Numbered from the stretch's first letter, positions 1 through 5,904 are shown. The stretch: DNA of 7,506 nt from DATGSL01 sp964645585 (GCA_964645585.1 CAZYAN010000087.1:1-7506); one strand, 5' to 3'. Notes: generated by a model not told the origin, from the sequence alone. Program-made: numbers and translations.

Positions 1-1
1 T

Positions 2-26
2 CGAATCTTCGGGGAAGATTCGCTAC
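2..26. repeat. Hairpin repeat, copy 1 (probably cut by the window edge)
   Basis: A perfect 9-bp inverted repeat, CGAATCTTC (2-10) and GAAGATTCG (14-22), with a 3-base loop, is followed directly by the end motif TCGCTAC (20-26, overlapping the right arm). The same arm sequences and the same end motif recur at 1297-1364, so this is a member of a repeat family and not a chance hairpin. The left end motif GTAGCGA is not visible because the window begins here. There is no T-tract after the hairpin, so it does not look like an intrinsic terminator. Confidence 0.6.
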
Positions 27-99
27 GATTGCAGGATTTGCCGCTGATTCGCGGGTTGCGCTTGAGTCCGGCGCGTCGACAGAGCAACAATCGCCGTCA

Positions 100-1272
100 A
101 TGCCAGTTCCATTATTTGACCTGAAAGATCAAAACCGCGAGATCGACGCCGAACTCAAAGCCGCTTTTGAGCGGGTCCTCTATTCGGGGCAGTATATTAT
201 GGGACCCGAAATTGAGGCGTTGGAAGGGGAACTGGCATCCTTTATCGGCGCCCGGTTCGCGCTTGGAGTTTCGTCTGGCACCGACGCGATCCTTCTGGCG
301 CTGATGAGCCTTGGGATTGGGCCGGGCGACGAGGTAATCTGTCCGACCTTCACGTTTTTCGCGACGGCGGGATGCGTTGCCCGTACCGGTGCCCGCCCGG
401 TTTTCGCCGATTCGGCTCCGCACGCGTTCAACGTCGATCCCGCTGACATCGAGCGCCGAATTACGGCTCGAACAAAAGCGATCATCCCGGTTCACCTCTT
501 TGGGGAAATGGCTGACATGGCGGCGATTCTTGAAATCGCTGCCCGGCGGAATATTCCGGTCATCGAAGATGCCGCGCAGGCACTGGGCGCCACGGTGCCG
601 GAGTTTTCCGGTTCGGCGGGCGCGCTTGGCCAATTCGGAGCCTTCAGTTTCTTTCCGACCAAAAATCTCGGCTGTCTTGGCGACGGCGGTCTTCTCACGA
701 CGAGCGACGAGCAGCTTGCGGCGCGCGCGCGAATCCTCCGTGTCCACGGCATGGAGCCAAAATATTTTCACTCGCATGTCGGAGGGAATTTTCGGCTTGA
801 TCCGTTGCAGGCGGCGTTTCTCCGTGTGAAACTTTCTCGTTACGACGAATACACCCGGAAGCGCCGGGAGAATGCTGCTTATTACTTGGAAAAACTCGGG
901 CAGTTGCCGGGCGTTTACCTGTCGGCGAATGATGCGCCGGGCGAAGACGCGGTCATCTTGCCGGCGGCTCGGGTGGAGAAAGGGCCGATTTGGAATCAAT
1001 TTACGCTTCGTGTTCGCGGGAAAGCGGGAACGGCCGACCGGCGTGACGCGCTGCGGGCGTTCCTTAGCGAACGGGGCATCGGCAGCGAAATTTACTATCC
1101 GATGCCGCTGCACACCCAAGAGTGCTTCGCGTCTGCAGGGCAGGTGAATGAGGATTTTCGAAACGCGAATGCGCTGGCTCGCGAAGTGCTGAGTATCCCA
1201 ATTTACCCCGAACTCTCGGGCGAGCAAAAAAGCGAGGTCGTCGGGGCGATCGCGGAGTTTCTCGGGGCGTAA
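100..1272 (+). CDS. DegT/DnrJ/EryC1/StrS-family PLP-dependent sugar aminotransferase (WbpE-like)
   Basis: This 390-residue cytoplasmic enzyme should transfer an amino group, normally from glutamate, to a keto-sugar nucleotide in the synthesis of an amino sugar for a surface glycan. Visible family marks in order are the N-terminal PLFDL start (4-8), the cofactor phosphate-binding segment SSGTDA (58-63), HLFG (132-135), EDAAQ with the PLP-ring aspartate D157, and SFFPTKNLG with the Schiff-base lysine K188 followed by GDGG. NFRLDPLQAA (230-239) is the conserved substrate-side segment, and YYPMPLH lies near the C-terminus. From memory, the FFPTKNLGCLGDGG and HVGGNFRLD regions resemble WbpE/WlbC, which aminate a UDP-3-keto-GlcNAcA. 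The substrate cannot be read from sequence, and no matching dehydrogenase is nearby. The ATG at 100 sits where family members begin. The frame is open upstream to base 1 and no Shine-Dalgarno sequence is seen. It converges with the EpsI gene. Confidence 0.93.
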   Translation: MPVPLFDLKDQNREIDAELKAAFERVLYSGQYIMGPEIEALEGELASFIGARFALGVSSGTDAILLALMSLGIGPGDEVICPTFTFFATAGCVARTGARPVFADSAPHAFNVDPADIERRITARTKAIIPVHLFGEMADMAAILEIAARRNIPVIEDAAQALGATVPEFSGSAGALGQFGAFSFFPTKNLGCLGDGGLLTTSDEQLAARARILRVHGMEPKYFHSHVGGNFRLDPLQAAFLRVKLSRYDEYTRKRRENAAYYLEKLGQLPGVYLSANDAPGEDAVILPAARVEKGPIWNQFTLRVRGKAGTADRRDALRAFLSERGIGSEIYYPMPLHTQECFASAGQVNEDFRNANALAREVLSIPIYPELSGEQKSEVVGAIAEFLGA

Positions 1273-1296
1273 CATCCGCGATGCGATGAGGTGCTT

Positions 1297-1364
1297 GTAG
1301 CGAATCTTCCACCGAAGATTCGATGAATGCCGAAGATTCGATGAATGCGCGGCTTCATCGCTAC
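1297..1364. repeat. Composite intergenic repeat, copy 2, with terminal inverted repeats
   Basis: This 68-bp element lies between two convergent genes. It is bounded by 7-bp inverted ends, GTAGCGA (1297-1303) and TCGCTAC (1358-1364). Inside are a perfect 9-bp hairpin, CGAATCTTC (1301-1309) and GAAGATTCG (1314-1322), and an exact 18-bp tandem duplication (1313-1330 and 1331-1348, unit beginning CGAAGATTCG). A second hairpin has arms CGATGAA (1339-1345) and TTCATCG (1354-1360). It carries no open reading frame of note. The form resembles a REP- or MITE-like palindromic element. Its position at the 3' ends of both flanking genes means it could shape transcript ends, but no U-tract follows either hairpin. 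Confidence 0.65.
1313..1348. repeat. Exact 18-bp tandem duplication within repeat copy 2
   Basis: Two identical 18-base units abut at 1313-1330 and 1331-1348. Each contains the right arm of the main hairpin (GAAGATTCG) plus ATGAATGC. Copy 1 at the window start lacks this duplicated segment, so the extra unit probably arose by slippage or is a variable module of the repeat family. Confidence 0.7.
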
Positions 1365-1387
1365 GAGAGGCACAGCGTAAGGGGGAG

Positions 1388-2110
1388 TCAGCGGCTGGCG
1401 ACGGTTTTTGGCTGGTCCGGTGTGTCTTCCCCTTCTTCCATGAAGAGGCCGAGGCCAGCGATGTCGCCCATGAGCTCGCGGAAACCTTCGTCGAACCAGA
1501 TTTCCTCAAAGGGCCGGTTCGAGGAGACACGGATGAAATACTGTTCTTGGCGCTGGTTGAGCCCGTAGCGGAAAATATCTTCCCAAGCGGCGGTCAGCGA
1601 GTGCATCCCCTGCTGTTCATAGGTGTGGATCCTGTCGCCCACAATGTGCCAGAACAGGACGTGCTGGACGGCGCTCTCGATCTCGTAAATGCCGTATTCG
1701 GCTGGTTTTAAATTTTGTCCGACAACCTCCTTTTGCAGGTTGGATTCGCGTTCGGTGCAGGACCATCCGTTTTGGATCCAGCAGGTGTCGGGGGTATGGA
1801 CGCCGACGAGCCGAACCGGCATTTTTCCGGGTTCCCAATAGGCGATATAGACGCCGACCTGAACATCGCCGCTCCGGTAAACGCGGGAAATGACATCGTC
1901 GAACCGGAGCCGTCCCTCAACCTGGTTAATGACCTCTTCCGTCTGTCCAAGCGGCAGATCTTCCACCGTCCAGCCGCGAATGTCGCGCGCGATCAGCTCC
2001 TCGAGTTCGCCCTGTTTTGTCACCTCCGGCCGCGAGAACAGCACGTAGCCTTGGAGGAGCACGGCTGCCAGCAGAACGAGACCGATCGCGTAGAGGGAAA
2101 ACTTCTTCAT
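1388..2110 (-). CDS. epsI: Exosortase-associated EpsI-family protein (DUF3485)
   Basis: The product has 240 residues. One hydrophobic N-terminal segment (about 5-25, after MKKFS) acts as a signal anchor, so the rest probably lies in the periplasm. The diagnostic motif is HTPDTCWIQNGW (105-116), matching the family pattern H-x-P-x-x-C-(3)-x-G-W with cysteine C110. The tail (about 220-240) is acidic and polar. EpsI proteins accompany exosortases, the membrane transpeptidases that process PEP-CTERM-like proteins in exopolysaccharide loci, and they also occur fused to the exosortase C-terminus. Their exact biochemical role is unsettled. No exosortase lies next to it here. The ATG at 2110 is preferred because it begins the signal anchor; the frame stays open further upstream, but that part is antisense to the neighbouring aminotransferase. 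No clear Shine-Dalgarno sequence is seen. It is divergent from the EpsN-like gene and convergent with the first aminotransferase. Confidence 0.88.
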   Translation of the reverse strand: MKKFSLYAIGLVLLAAVLLQGYVLFSRPEVTKQGELEELIARDIRGWTVEDLPLGQTEEVINQVEGRLRFDDVISRVYRSGDVQVGVYIAYWEPGKMPVRLVGVHTPDTCWIQNGWSCTERESNLQKEVVGQNLKPAEYGIYEIESAVQHVLFWHIVGDRIHTYEQQGMHSLTAAWEDIFRYGLNQRQEQYFIRVSSNRPFEEIWFDEGFRELMGDIAGLGLFMEEGEDTPDQPKTVASR

Positions 2111-2200
2111 GGTCAACGGCTCAGTCTGTTTCCCCGGCCGAAGGTTCCAAGAATAATTTTCGGACTTGCTCCGGCGTCTTGCTGGTGCAGGTTGCGAGAA
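2111..2200. promoter_or_regulatory. Divergent spacer, likely promoters for epsI and the EpsN-like gene
   Basis: Only 90 bp separate the start codons of two divergent genes, so their promoters and any operators must lie here or within the genes. The single AT-rich island, GAATAATTTT (2151-2160), contains AATAAT on the plus strand and ATTATT on the minus strand, which could serve as a -10 element either way. I see no good -35 partner at the right distance (TTTCCC at 2129-2134 is a poor one). The assignment therefore rests mainly on geometry. Confidence 0.35.
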
Positions 2201-3355
2201 ATGATGAAAACGACGCCGGCGCGGCACGCAACCCGCATTCACCTTTCCGTCCCGCACATGGGCGAAAAGGAGTTCGGCTATGTCCGCGAGGCCTTCGAGA
2301 CGAACTGGCTGTCGACCGCCGGGCCGCATTTGCAGGCGCTTGAGGACGAGTTCGCACGTTACACCGGGCGCGATGCGGTGGCGCTGGCGAGCGGGACGGC
2401 TGGCATTCATCTCGGCCTCAAGCTGCTCGGCATCGAGCCTGGTGATGACGTGGTCGTTCCGACGCTGACCTTCGTTGCGGCGTGCAACCCCGTTCTCTAC
2501 GAGGGGGCGCGGCCGGTGTTCATCGACAGCGAACGGCGCTCGTGGAACATGGATCCGCACCTTCTTGAGGAGTGCCTGCGGGCGCGAGCCGAGCGAGGAA
2601 AACTCCCGCGGGCGGTCGTGGTGGTCCACCTTTTTGGTCAGACGGCCGATCTCGACGCGATTGCCTCGATTTGCGCGGAGTATGAGTTGCCGCTGCTCGA
2701 AGACGCGGCGGAGGCGCTCGGGGCGACGCATCGTGACCGTATTCCCGGAACGATTGGCGCGGTCGGTGTCTATTCCCTAAACGGCAACAAGATCATTACC
2801 GGGTCCGGTGGCGGCGTTCTTGTCGCCCAGCGCCGGGAATGGGTGGATAAAGCTCGTTACTGGAGCACGCAGGCGCGGGACCCCGGGCTGGATTATTTGC
2901 ATTCAGAGATTGGATACAACTACCGGATGAGCAACGTCATCGCCGGGATCGCGCGGGGGCAGCTCGAGGTTCTTGAGCAACGGGTCGAACAGCGGCGGGC
3001 GATTGCCTTTCGCTATCGGGATGCGTTCGCGGATTTGCCGGGAATCTCGCTTATGCCGCAGGCGCCCTGGGGCCGGCACACGAATTGGCTGAGCTGTTTT
3101 CTGATTGATGCGGAGACGTTCGGTGTATCGGCGCGGCAGCTGATTGCCCGGCTTGACGCGGCGAACATTGAAGCCCGTCCGGTCTGGAAGCCGCTTCACA
3201 CCCAAGAGCTGTATCGCGAGTGTGAAGTTTTTGGTGGAGCGGTGGCCGAGAGGCTCAACCGCGACGGACTTTGTCTGCCAAGTTCGACCAGCATGACGCT
3301 CGACGAACAGCAGTTTGTGATTGATCGGGTGCGGGAGGCGGCCGGCAGGCAGTGA
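2201..3355 (+). CDS. EpsN/PglE-like UDP-4-keto-6-deoxy-sugar aminotransferase
   Basis: This 384-residue PLP enzyme belongs to the DegT/DnrJ/EryC1/StrS family. It probably aminates C4 of UDP-2-acetamido-2,6-dideoxy-4-keto-glucose, the product of a CapD/PglF-type dehydratase such as the one encoded next. Landmarks are the N-terminal IHLSVPHMG (13-21), SGTAGIH (64-70), WNMDP (115-119), HLFGQ (143-147), LEDAAE with D168, and NGNKIITGSGGG with the Schiff-base lysine K197. HSEIGYNYRMSN (234-245) and EARPVWKPLHTQ (324-335) follow. From memory these follow Bacillus EpsN and Campylobacter PglE closely, and differ from the FFPTKNLG type of the first aminotransferase. The start is ATG 2201 (or 2204), with a modest GCAGG 9-10 bases upstream. 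The frame is open to 1715, but that extension is antisense to epsI and adds no family sequence. Its stop codon overlaps repeat copy 3. Confidence 0.9.
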   Translation: MMKTTPARHATRIHLSVPHMGEKEFGYVREAFETNWLSTAGPHLQALEDEFARYTGRDAVALASGTAGIHLGLKLLGIEPGDDVVVPTLTFVAACNPVLYEGARPVFIDSERRSWNMDPHLLEECLRARAERGKLPRAVVVVHLFGQTADLDAIASICAEYELPLLEDAAEALGATHRDRIPGTIGAVGVYSLNGNKIITGSGGGVLVAQRREWVDKARYWSTQARDPGLDYLHSEIGYNYRMSNVIAGIARGQLEVLEQRVEQRRAIAFRYRDAFADLPGISLMPQAPWGRHTNWLSCFLIDAETFGVSARQLIARLDAANIEARPVWKPLHTQELYRECEVFGGAVAERLNRDGLCLPSSTSMTLDEQQFVIDRVREAAGRQ

Positions 3356-3404
3356 ATCTTCCGCTGCGATTCGACGGTGTCGATGATGGCGCGGCTCCAT
3401 GCCG
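3353..3404. repeat. Degenerate hairpin repeat, copy 3
   Basis: GAATCTTCC (3354-3362) exactly repeats the left arm of copy 2. It is followed by a decayed right arm, with GATTCGA at 3368-3374. The segment 3381-3403 matches 1339-1361 of copy 2 at 18 of 23 positions, including the shared core GCGCGGCT. Pairing survives only as GAATC (3354-3358) with GATTC (3368-3372). The stop codon of the upstream aminotransferase overlaps the left edge. This looks like an old, eroded member of the same family. Confidence 0.5.
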
Positions 3405-3558
3405 CACGCGGCACCGGAAAGCTGTTTTTGCTTGCTCGCCGGGCAGGATAGCGAGAGAAAGCAGAGCCCCTTGACGGGGCGGCTGTCTCCTTTGCGTCAC
3501 TGCATAGGCAAGCATTCGCAAGGGCACTAGACCGCCGGGGGCGTGTCAAAGGTGCCTT
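3400..3558 (+). ncRNA. Candidate structured leader RNA upstream of the 4,6-dehydratase
   Basis: The 208-bp gap between two same-strand genes folds on paper into consecutive hairpins. They are TGCCG/CGGCA (3400-3404, 3409-3413); TGCTT-g-CTCGC paired with GCGAG-aga-AAGCA (3429-3463, 11-base loop); GCCCC/GGGGC (3466-3470, 3476-3480); TTGCG/CGCAA (3492-3496, 3517-3521) enclosing TGC/GCA; and AGGGCAC/GTGCCTT (3521-3527, 3552-3558). The last covers the probable ribosome-binding site. I could not match the layout to a known riboswitch class. It may be a cis-regulatory leader, a small RNA, or only chance pairing in GC-rich DNA. Pairings were found by eye, without energy calculation. Confidence 0.35.
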
Positions 3559-3566
3559 AGTCCTTG
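3548..3566 (+). promoter_or_regulatory. Ribosome-binding site deciding a TTG start
   Basis: AAAGGTG (3548-3554) is the only Shine-Dalgarno-like sequence before the dehydratase. It ends 9 bases before the TTG at 3564 and 15 bases before the in-frame ATG at 3570, so its spacing favours the TTG start. The GTG of this motif is also part of a possible 7-bp stem with 3521-3527. Confidence 0.45.
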
Positions 3567-5513
3567 AAAATGGCCAAATTTTTAACAGGGCTCCGAGCGA
3601 TTTCGGGGGGGCGATTTCTCCTGCTGCTTTTCTGCTATGGAGTCGTTCTTTCCCTGTCGCTCGTCGTCGCTTACGAACTCCGTTTCGATTTCGCGGTTCC
3701 CGAGGAGTTTCGCGATTCGCTGCCGGTGATTCTGGTTTGGACGGTGTTCTTGAAGCTCTTCCTCCTGTTTGTGTTTGGTCAGTACGCGGGACTGCTCACC
3801 TATTTCAGCCTGCCGGATCTTCAGCGGGTTTTCGGTGCGCTGACGCTCGGATCGATTATTTTAGGCCTGGTTCGCTGGGTTGAAGGAACGCCGGTTGCTC
3901 CGCCTCGCGGGGTGATTCTCGCGGATTTTTTGCTCTCGTTTTTGGGAGTGGCCGGGTTGCGGCTGGGATTCCGGCTGATCGGCCAATTCTTGTTTCAGCC
4001 AGCCATACCGAGCAGCCGGAACGCGCGGCGGGTTGCAATCCTGGGCGCGGGAGACGTCGGGGCTAGTTTGGCGCGCGAACTCATGATCAAGCGGGGCCTC
4101 GGCCTGAAGCCGGTTGCGTTTTTCGACGACGACCCAGCAAAGCAATATTCGCGCGTCCATGGAATTCCGGTGGTCGGACCGGTCGAAATGCTGACCGAAG
4201 AAGGCTTCAATCTTCACCTTGACCAAGTCATTATCGCGATGCCTTCGGCCGCTCCCGCACGGATCAACGAGATTGTGCGTGTTCTGCAGAAGGCGCGTCT
4301 TCGCTTCGAGACCGTGCCGGCGCTCGACCAGCTGGCGACGGGGCAAGTGAGGGTCACGGAGCTGCGTTCGGTTGAAGTGGAGGACTTGCTTGGCCGTGAG
4401 CTGGTTGCACTGGAGACCGAGCAAATTGCCAGTTTGATCCGGGGACGTGTGGTCATGGTCACCGGCGCCGGAGGGACGATTGGCGGCGGATTGTGCCAGC
4501 AAATTGTGAAGTTTCATCCCGCGAAGCTTCTTCTCGTCGACCAGTCGGAAGTGCAGATGTTCGAGATTGAACAGACGCTTGCGGTTGCGGGGTACCGGGA
4601 ACAAGTTTTCCCGCTGGTTGCCGATGTTCTCGATCGCGAGCGGATGTCGGCGATTTTTCAGCAGTATCGTCCGGCATTGATTTTTCATGCGGCCGCGCAC
4701 AAACACGTGCCGTTGATGGAAGGCCAGCCGGGCGAGGCGATTCGCAACAATGTTTTCGGGACGGTGACCCTTGCGGAACTCGCGGTGGAGTTTGGAGCCG
4801 AGCAGTTTGTCTTTATTTCGACCGACAAGGCGATCAACCCGACGAATGTGATGGGCGCTACGAAGCGTCTGGCGGAGATTTTTCTCCAGAGCTTCCATGC
4901 CGAGAGCGGCGGCAAAACCAAATTCATGGCGGTTCGTTTCGGCAATGTCCTTGGGTCGTCGGGCAGCGTGATCCCGACATTCAAAAAACAGATCGCGGCG
5001 GGGGGGCCGGTGAAGGTGACGCATCCCGAGGTGACGCGCTATTTTATGACGGTTGGCGAAGCGGTCGGGCTGGTTTTGCAAAGCGCGACCCAGGGCAAAG
5101 GCGGCGAGATTTTCGTGCTCGATATGGGGCAGTCGATCCGGATCGTCGAGCTGGCAAGACAGATGATCGAGCTGAGCGGGCTGCGTCCGGACGAAGATAT
5201 CGCGATTGAATTTGTCGGGTTGCGCCCCGGCGAGAAGCTCTTCGAGGAGCTCTGCTATCATTCGGAAAGCATGGAACGCACGAGCCATGTGAAGGTGATG
5301 CGTTTCCGGTGTGAGCCCGAACCGCTTTCGTCGGTCCGCCGCATGCTTGCGCAAATGGGTCAGCGGCTGACCAAAGCAAGTGCAACCGATTTGAAGCTTC
5401 TTCTGAAGGAGGCGGTGACGGAGTATAAGCCGTATCTCGACGAGCGCGATTCCGCTGATGCTGGCGACTCTTCCCGGTGCCAGTCGGATTCGGTGCTCGT
5501 ATCGAGCGATTGA
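3564..5513 (+). CDS. Membrane-bound nucleotide-sugar 4,6-dehydratase (CapD/WbpM/PglF type)
   Basis: This 649-residue inner-membrane enzyme of the extended SDR superfamily probably dehydrates UDP-GlcNAc to the 4-keto-6-deoxy sugar that the preceding EpsN/PglE-like enzyme would aminate. The N-terminus carries about four hydrophobic segments (near 18-38, 52-72, 88-104 and 116-136). A first Rossmann domain has GAGDVG (161-166) and the catalytic SDR domain has TGAGGTIG (300-307). The active-site region STDKAINPTNVMGATKR (419-435) has methionine M430 where classical SDRs have tyrosine, with K434 four residues on. WbpM/PglF-type enzymes characteristically have this substitution. RPGEKLFEEL (554-563) is the conserved C-terminal motif. 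The last 20-odd residues form a Ser/Asp-rich tail. Start is TTG 3564 by Shine-Dalgarno spacing, or ATG 3570, two residues shorter. The exact sugar and stereochemistry (4,6-dehydratase alone, or with 5-epimerisation) cannot be read with certainty. Confidence 0.93.
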   Translation: MKMAKFLTGLRAISGGRFLLLLFCYGVVLSLSLVVAYELRFDFAVPEEFRDSLPVILVWTVFLKLFLLFVFGQYAGLLTYFSLPDLQRVFGALTLGSIILGLVRWVEGTPVAPPRGVILADFLLSFLGVAGLRLGFRLIGQFLFQPAIPSSRNARRVAILGAGDVGASLARELMIKRGLGLKPVAFFDDDPAKQYSRVHGIPVVGPVEMLTEEGFNLHLDQVIIAMPSAAPARINEIVRVLQKARLRFETVPALDQLATGQVRVTELRSVEVEDLLGRELVALETEQIASLIRGRVVMVTGAGGTIGGGLCQQIVKFHPAKLLLVDQSEVQMFEIEQTLAVAGYREQVFPLVADVLDRERMSAIFQQYRPALIFHAAAHKHVPLMEGQPGEAIRNNVFGTVTLAELAVEFGAEQFVFISTDKAINPTNVMGATKRLAEIFLQSFHAESGGKTKFMAVRFGNVLGSSGSVIPTFKKQIAAGGPVKVTHPEVTRYFMTVGEAVGLVLQSATQGKGGEIFVLDMGQSIRIVELARQMIELSGLRPDEDIAIEFVGLRPGEKLFEELCYHSESMERTSHVKVMRFRCEPEPLSSVRRMLAQMGQRLTKASATDLKLLLKEAVTEYKPYLDERDSADAGDSSRCQSDSVLVSSD

Positions 5514-5528
5514 AATTTCGGCGCGATC

Positions 5529-5544
5529 CGCGGTGGCTACCGCG
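5529..5544. terminator. Possible hairpin between convergent genes
   Basis: CGCGGT (5529-5534) and ACCGCG (5539-5544) form a perfect 6-bp stem with a 4-base loop, in and beside the 23-bp gap between the convergent dehydratase and DUF971 genes. It overlaps the TAG stop of the latter. No T-tract follows on either strand, so it is not a classical intrinsic terminator. Its position is the only further support. Confidence 0.25.
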
Positions 5545-5845
5545 CGGCCTCGTCGCCCAGTTGGCGCAGCAGGTTAAAGCTGTAAATGCCGCTGCTGTGG
5601 CCGTCGCTGAATAGGAAGCGGATTCCGTAGCCGCCGACCGGGTGCCAGCCGGTGACGGTGACGCCCGGAAATTCTTTCGGACCGTCTCCTCCGTAACGGT
5701 TGCCGAGAATGTCGGTTTCGCCTTGGTTTTCGGCGCTTGGCGACCGCTTCCGCAGGAATTCCATCGGGATAAAGGACTCCTCGCCGTTCTCCCAGCGGAT
5801 GGCGACTTCATTGCCGATGAGCTGAATGTCTTTTGGTCGAAGCAT
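5537..5845 (-). CDS. DUF971 (GBBH-like N-terminal domain) protein, cysteine-free type
   Basis: This 102-residue protein consists of a single DUF971 domain. It shows RPKDIQL near the start, IRWENGEE (18-25), an LRKRSPSAE segment, GGYGIRF, and the strongly conserved FSDGHSSGIYSFNLLRQL near the C-terminus. In many family members the LR segment is followed by a CPCA-type cysteine motif thought to bind metal; here it reads SPSA and the protein contains no cysteine at all. I recall the same state, with RYGG afterwards, in other Verrucomicrobiota proteins. Family function is poorly defined; the domain is found at the N-terminus of gamma-butyrobetaine hydroxylase and as a stand-alone protein. ATG 5845 is chosen because the domain begins there, although the frame is open upstream to 6016. 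No clear ribosome-binding site is seen. It is divergent from glnA. Confidence 0.85.
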   Translation of the reverse strand: MLRPKDIQLIGNEVAIRWENGEESFIPMEFLRKRSPSAENQGETDILGNRYGGDGPKEFPGVTVTGWHPVGGYGIRFLFSDGHSSGIYSFNLLRQLGDEAAR

Positions 5846-5904
5846 CGAAACCGAAAGTTGTACGAATCGCGTCACCGATGTCGACAACGCTTCGATGAGC
5901 AAAA

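Noticed and set aside
1297..1364. Insertion sequence or CRISPR repeat unit
   Set aside because: No transposase frame, no regular spacer pattern and too few units; a REP- or MITE-like element fits better.
112..1530. A long minus-strand reading frame across the first aminotransferase
   Set aside because: It is rich in Arg, His and Pro, with no recognisable domain, and lies opposite a clear family protein. It also overlaps the 3' end of epsI.
1715..2200. A 162-codon N-terminal extension of the EpsN-like gene
   Set aside because: It runs antisense through epsI, adds no aminotransferase-family sequence, and the domain begins properly just after ATG 2201. It is a high-GC shadow frame.
2111..2731. 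An upstream extension of epsI on the minus strand
   Set aside because: It is antisense to the EpsN-like gene, while the signal-anchor start at 2110 matches the expected beginning of an EpsI protein.
3421..3433. Intrinsic terminator for the EpsN-like gene (T-run at 3425-3429)
   Set aside because: The nearest strong hairpin (3400-3413) ends 11 bases before the T-run, and the run is itself part of a larger possible stem.
3490..3560. Resemblance to a c-di-GMP-I riboswitch (GCATAGGCAAGC...CGCAAGG)
   Set aside because: The conserved GGGACGCAAAGCC and GGTAGGTAGC segments are missing, so the likeness is confined to a few bases around AGGCAA.
3861..5354. A 497-codon minus-strand reading frame opposite the dehydratase
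   Set aside because: Arg/His/Asn-rich shadow translation with no domain; the plus-strand protein carries all the family motifs.
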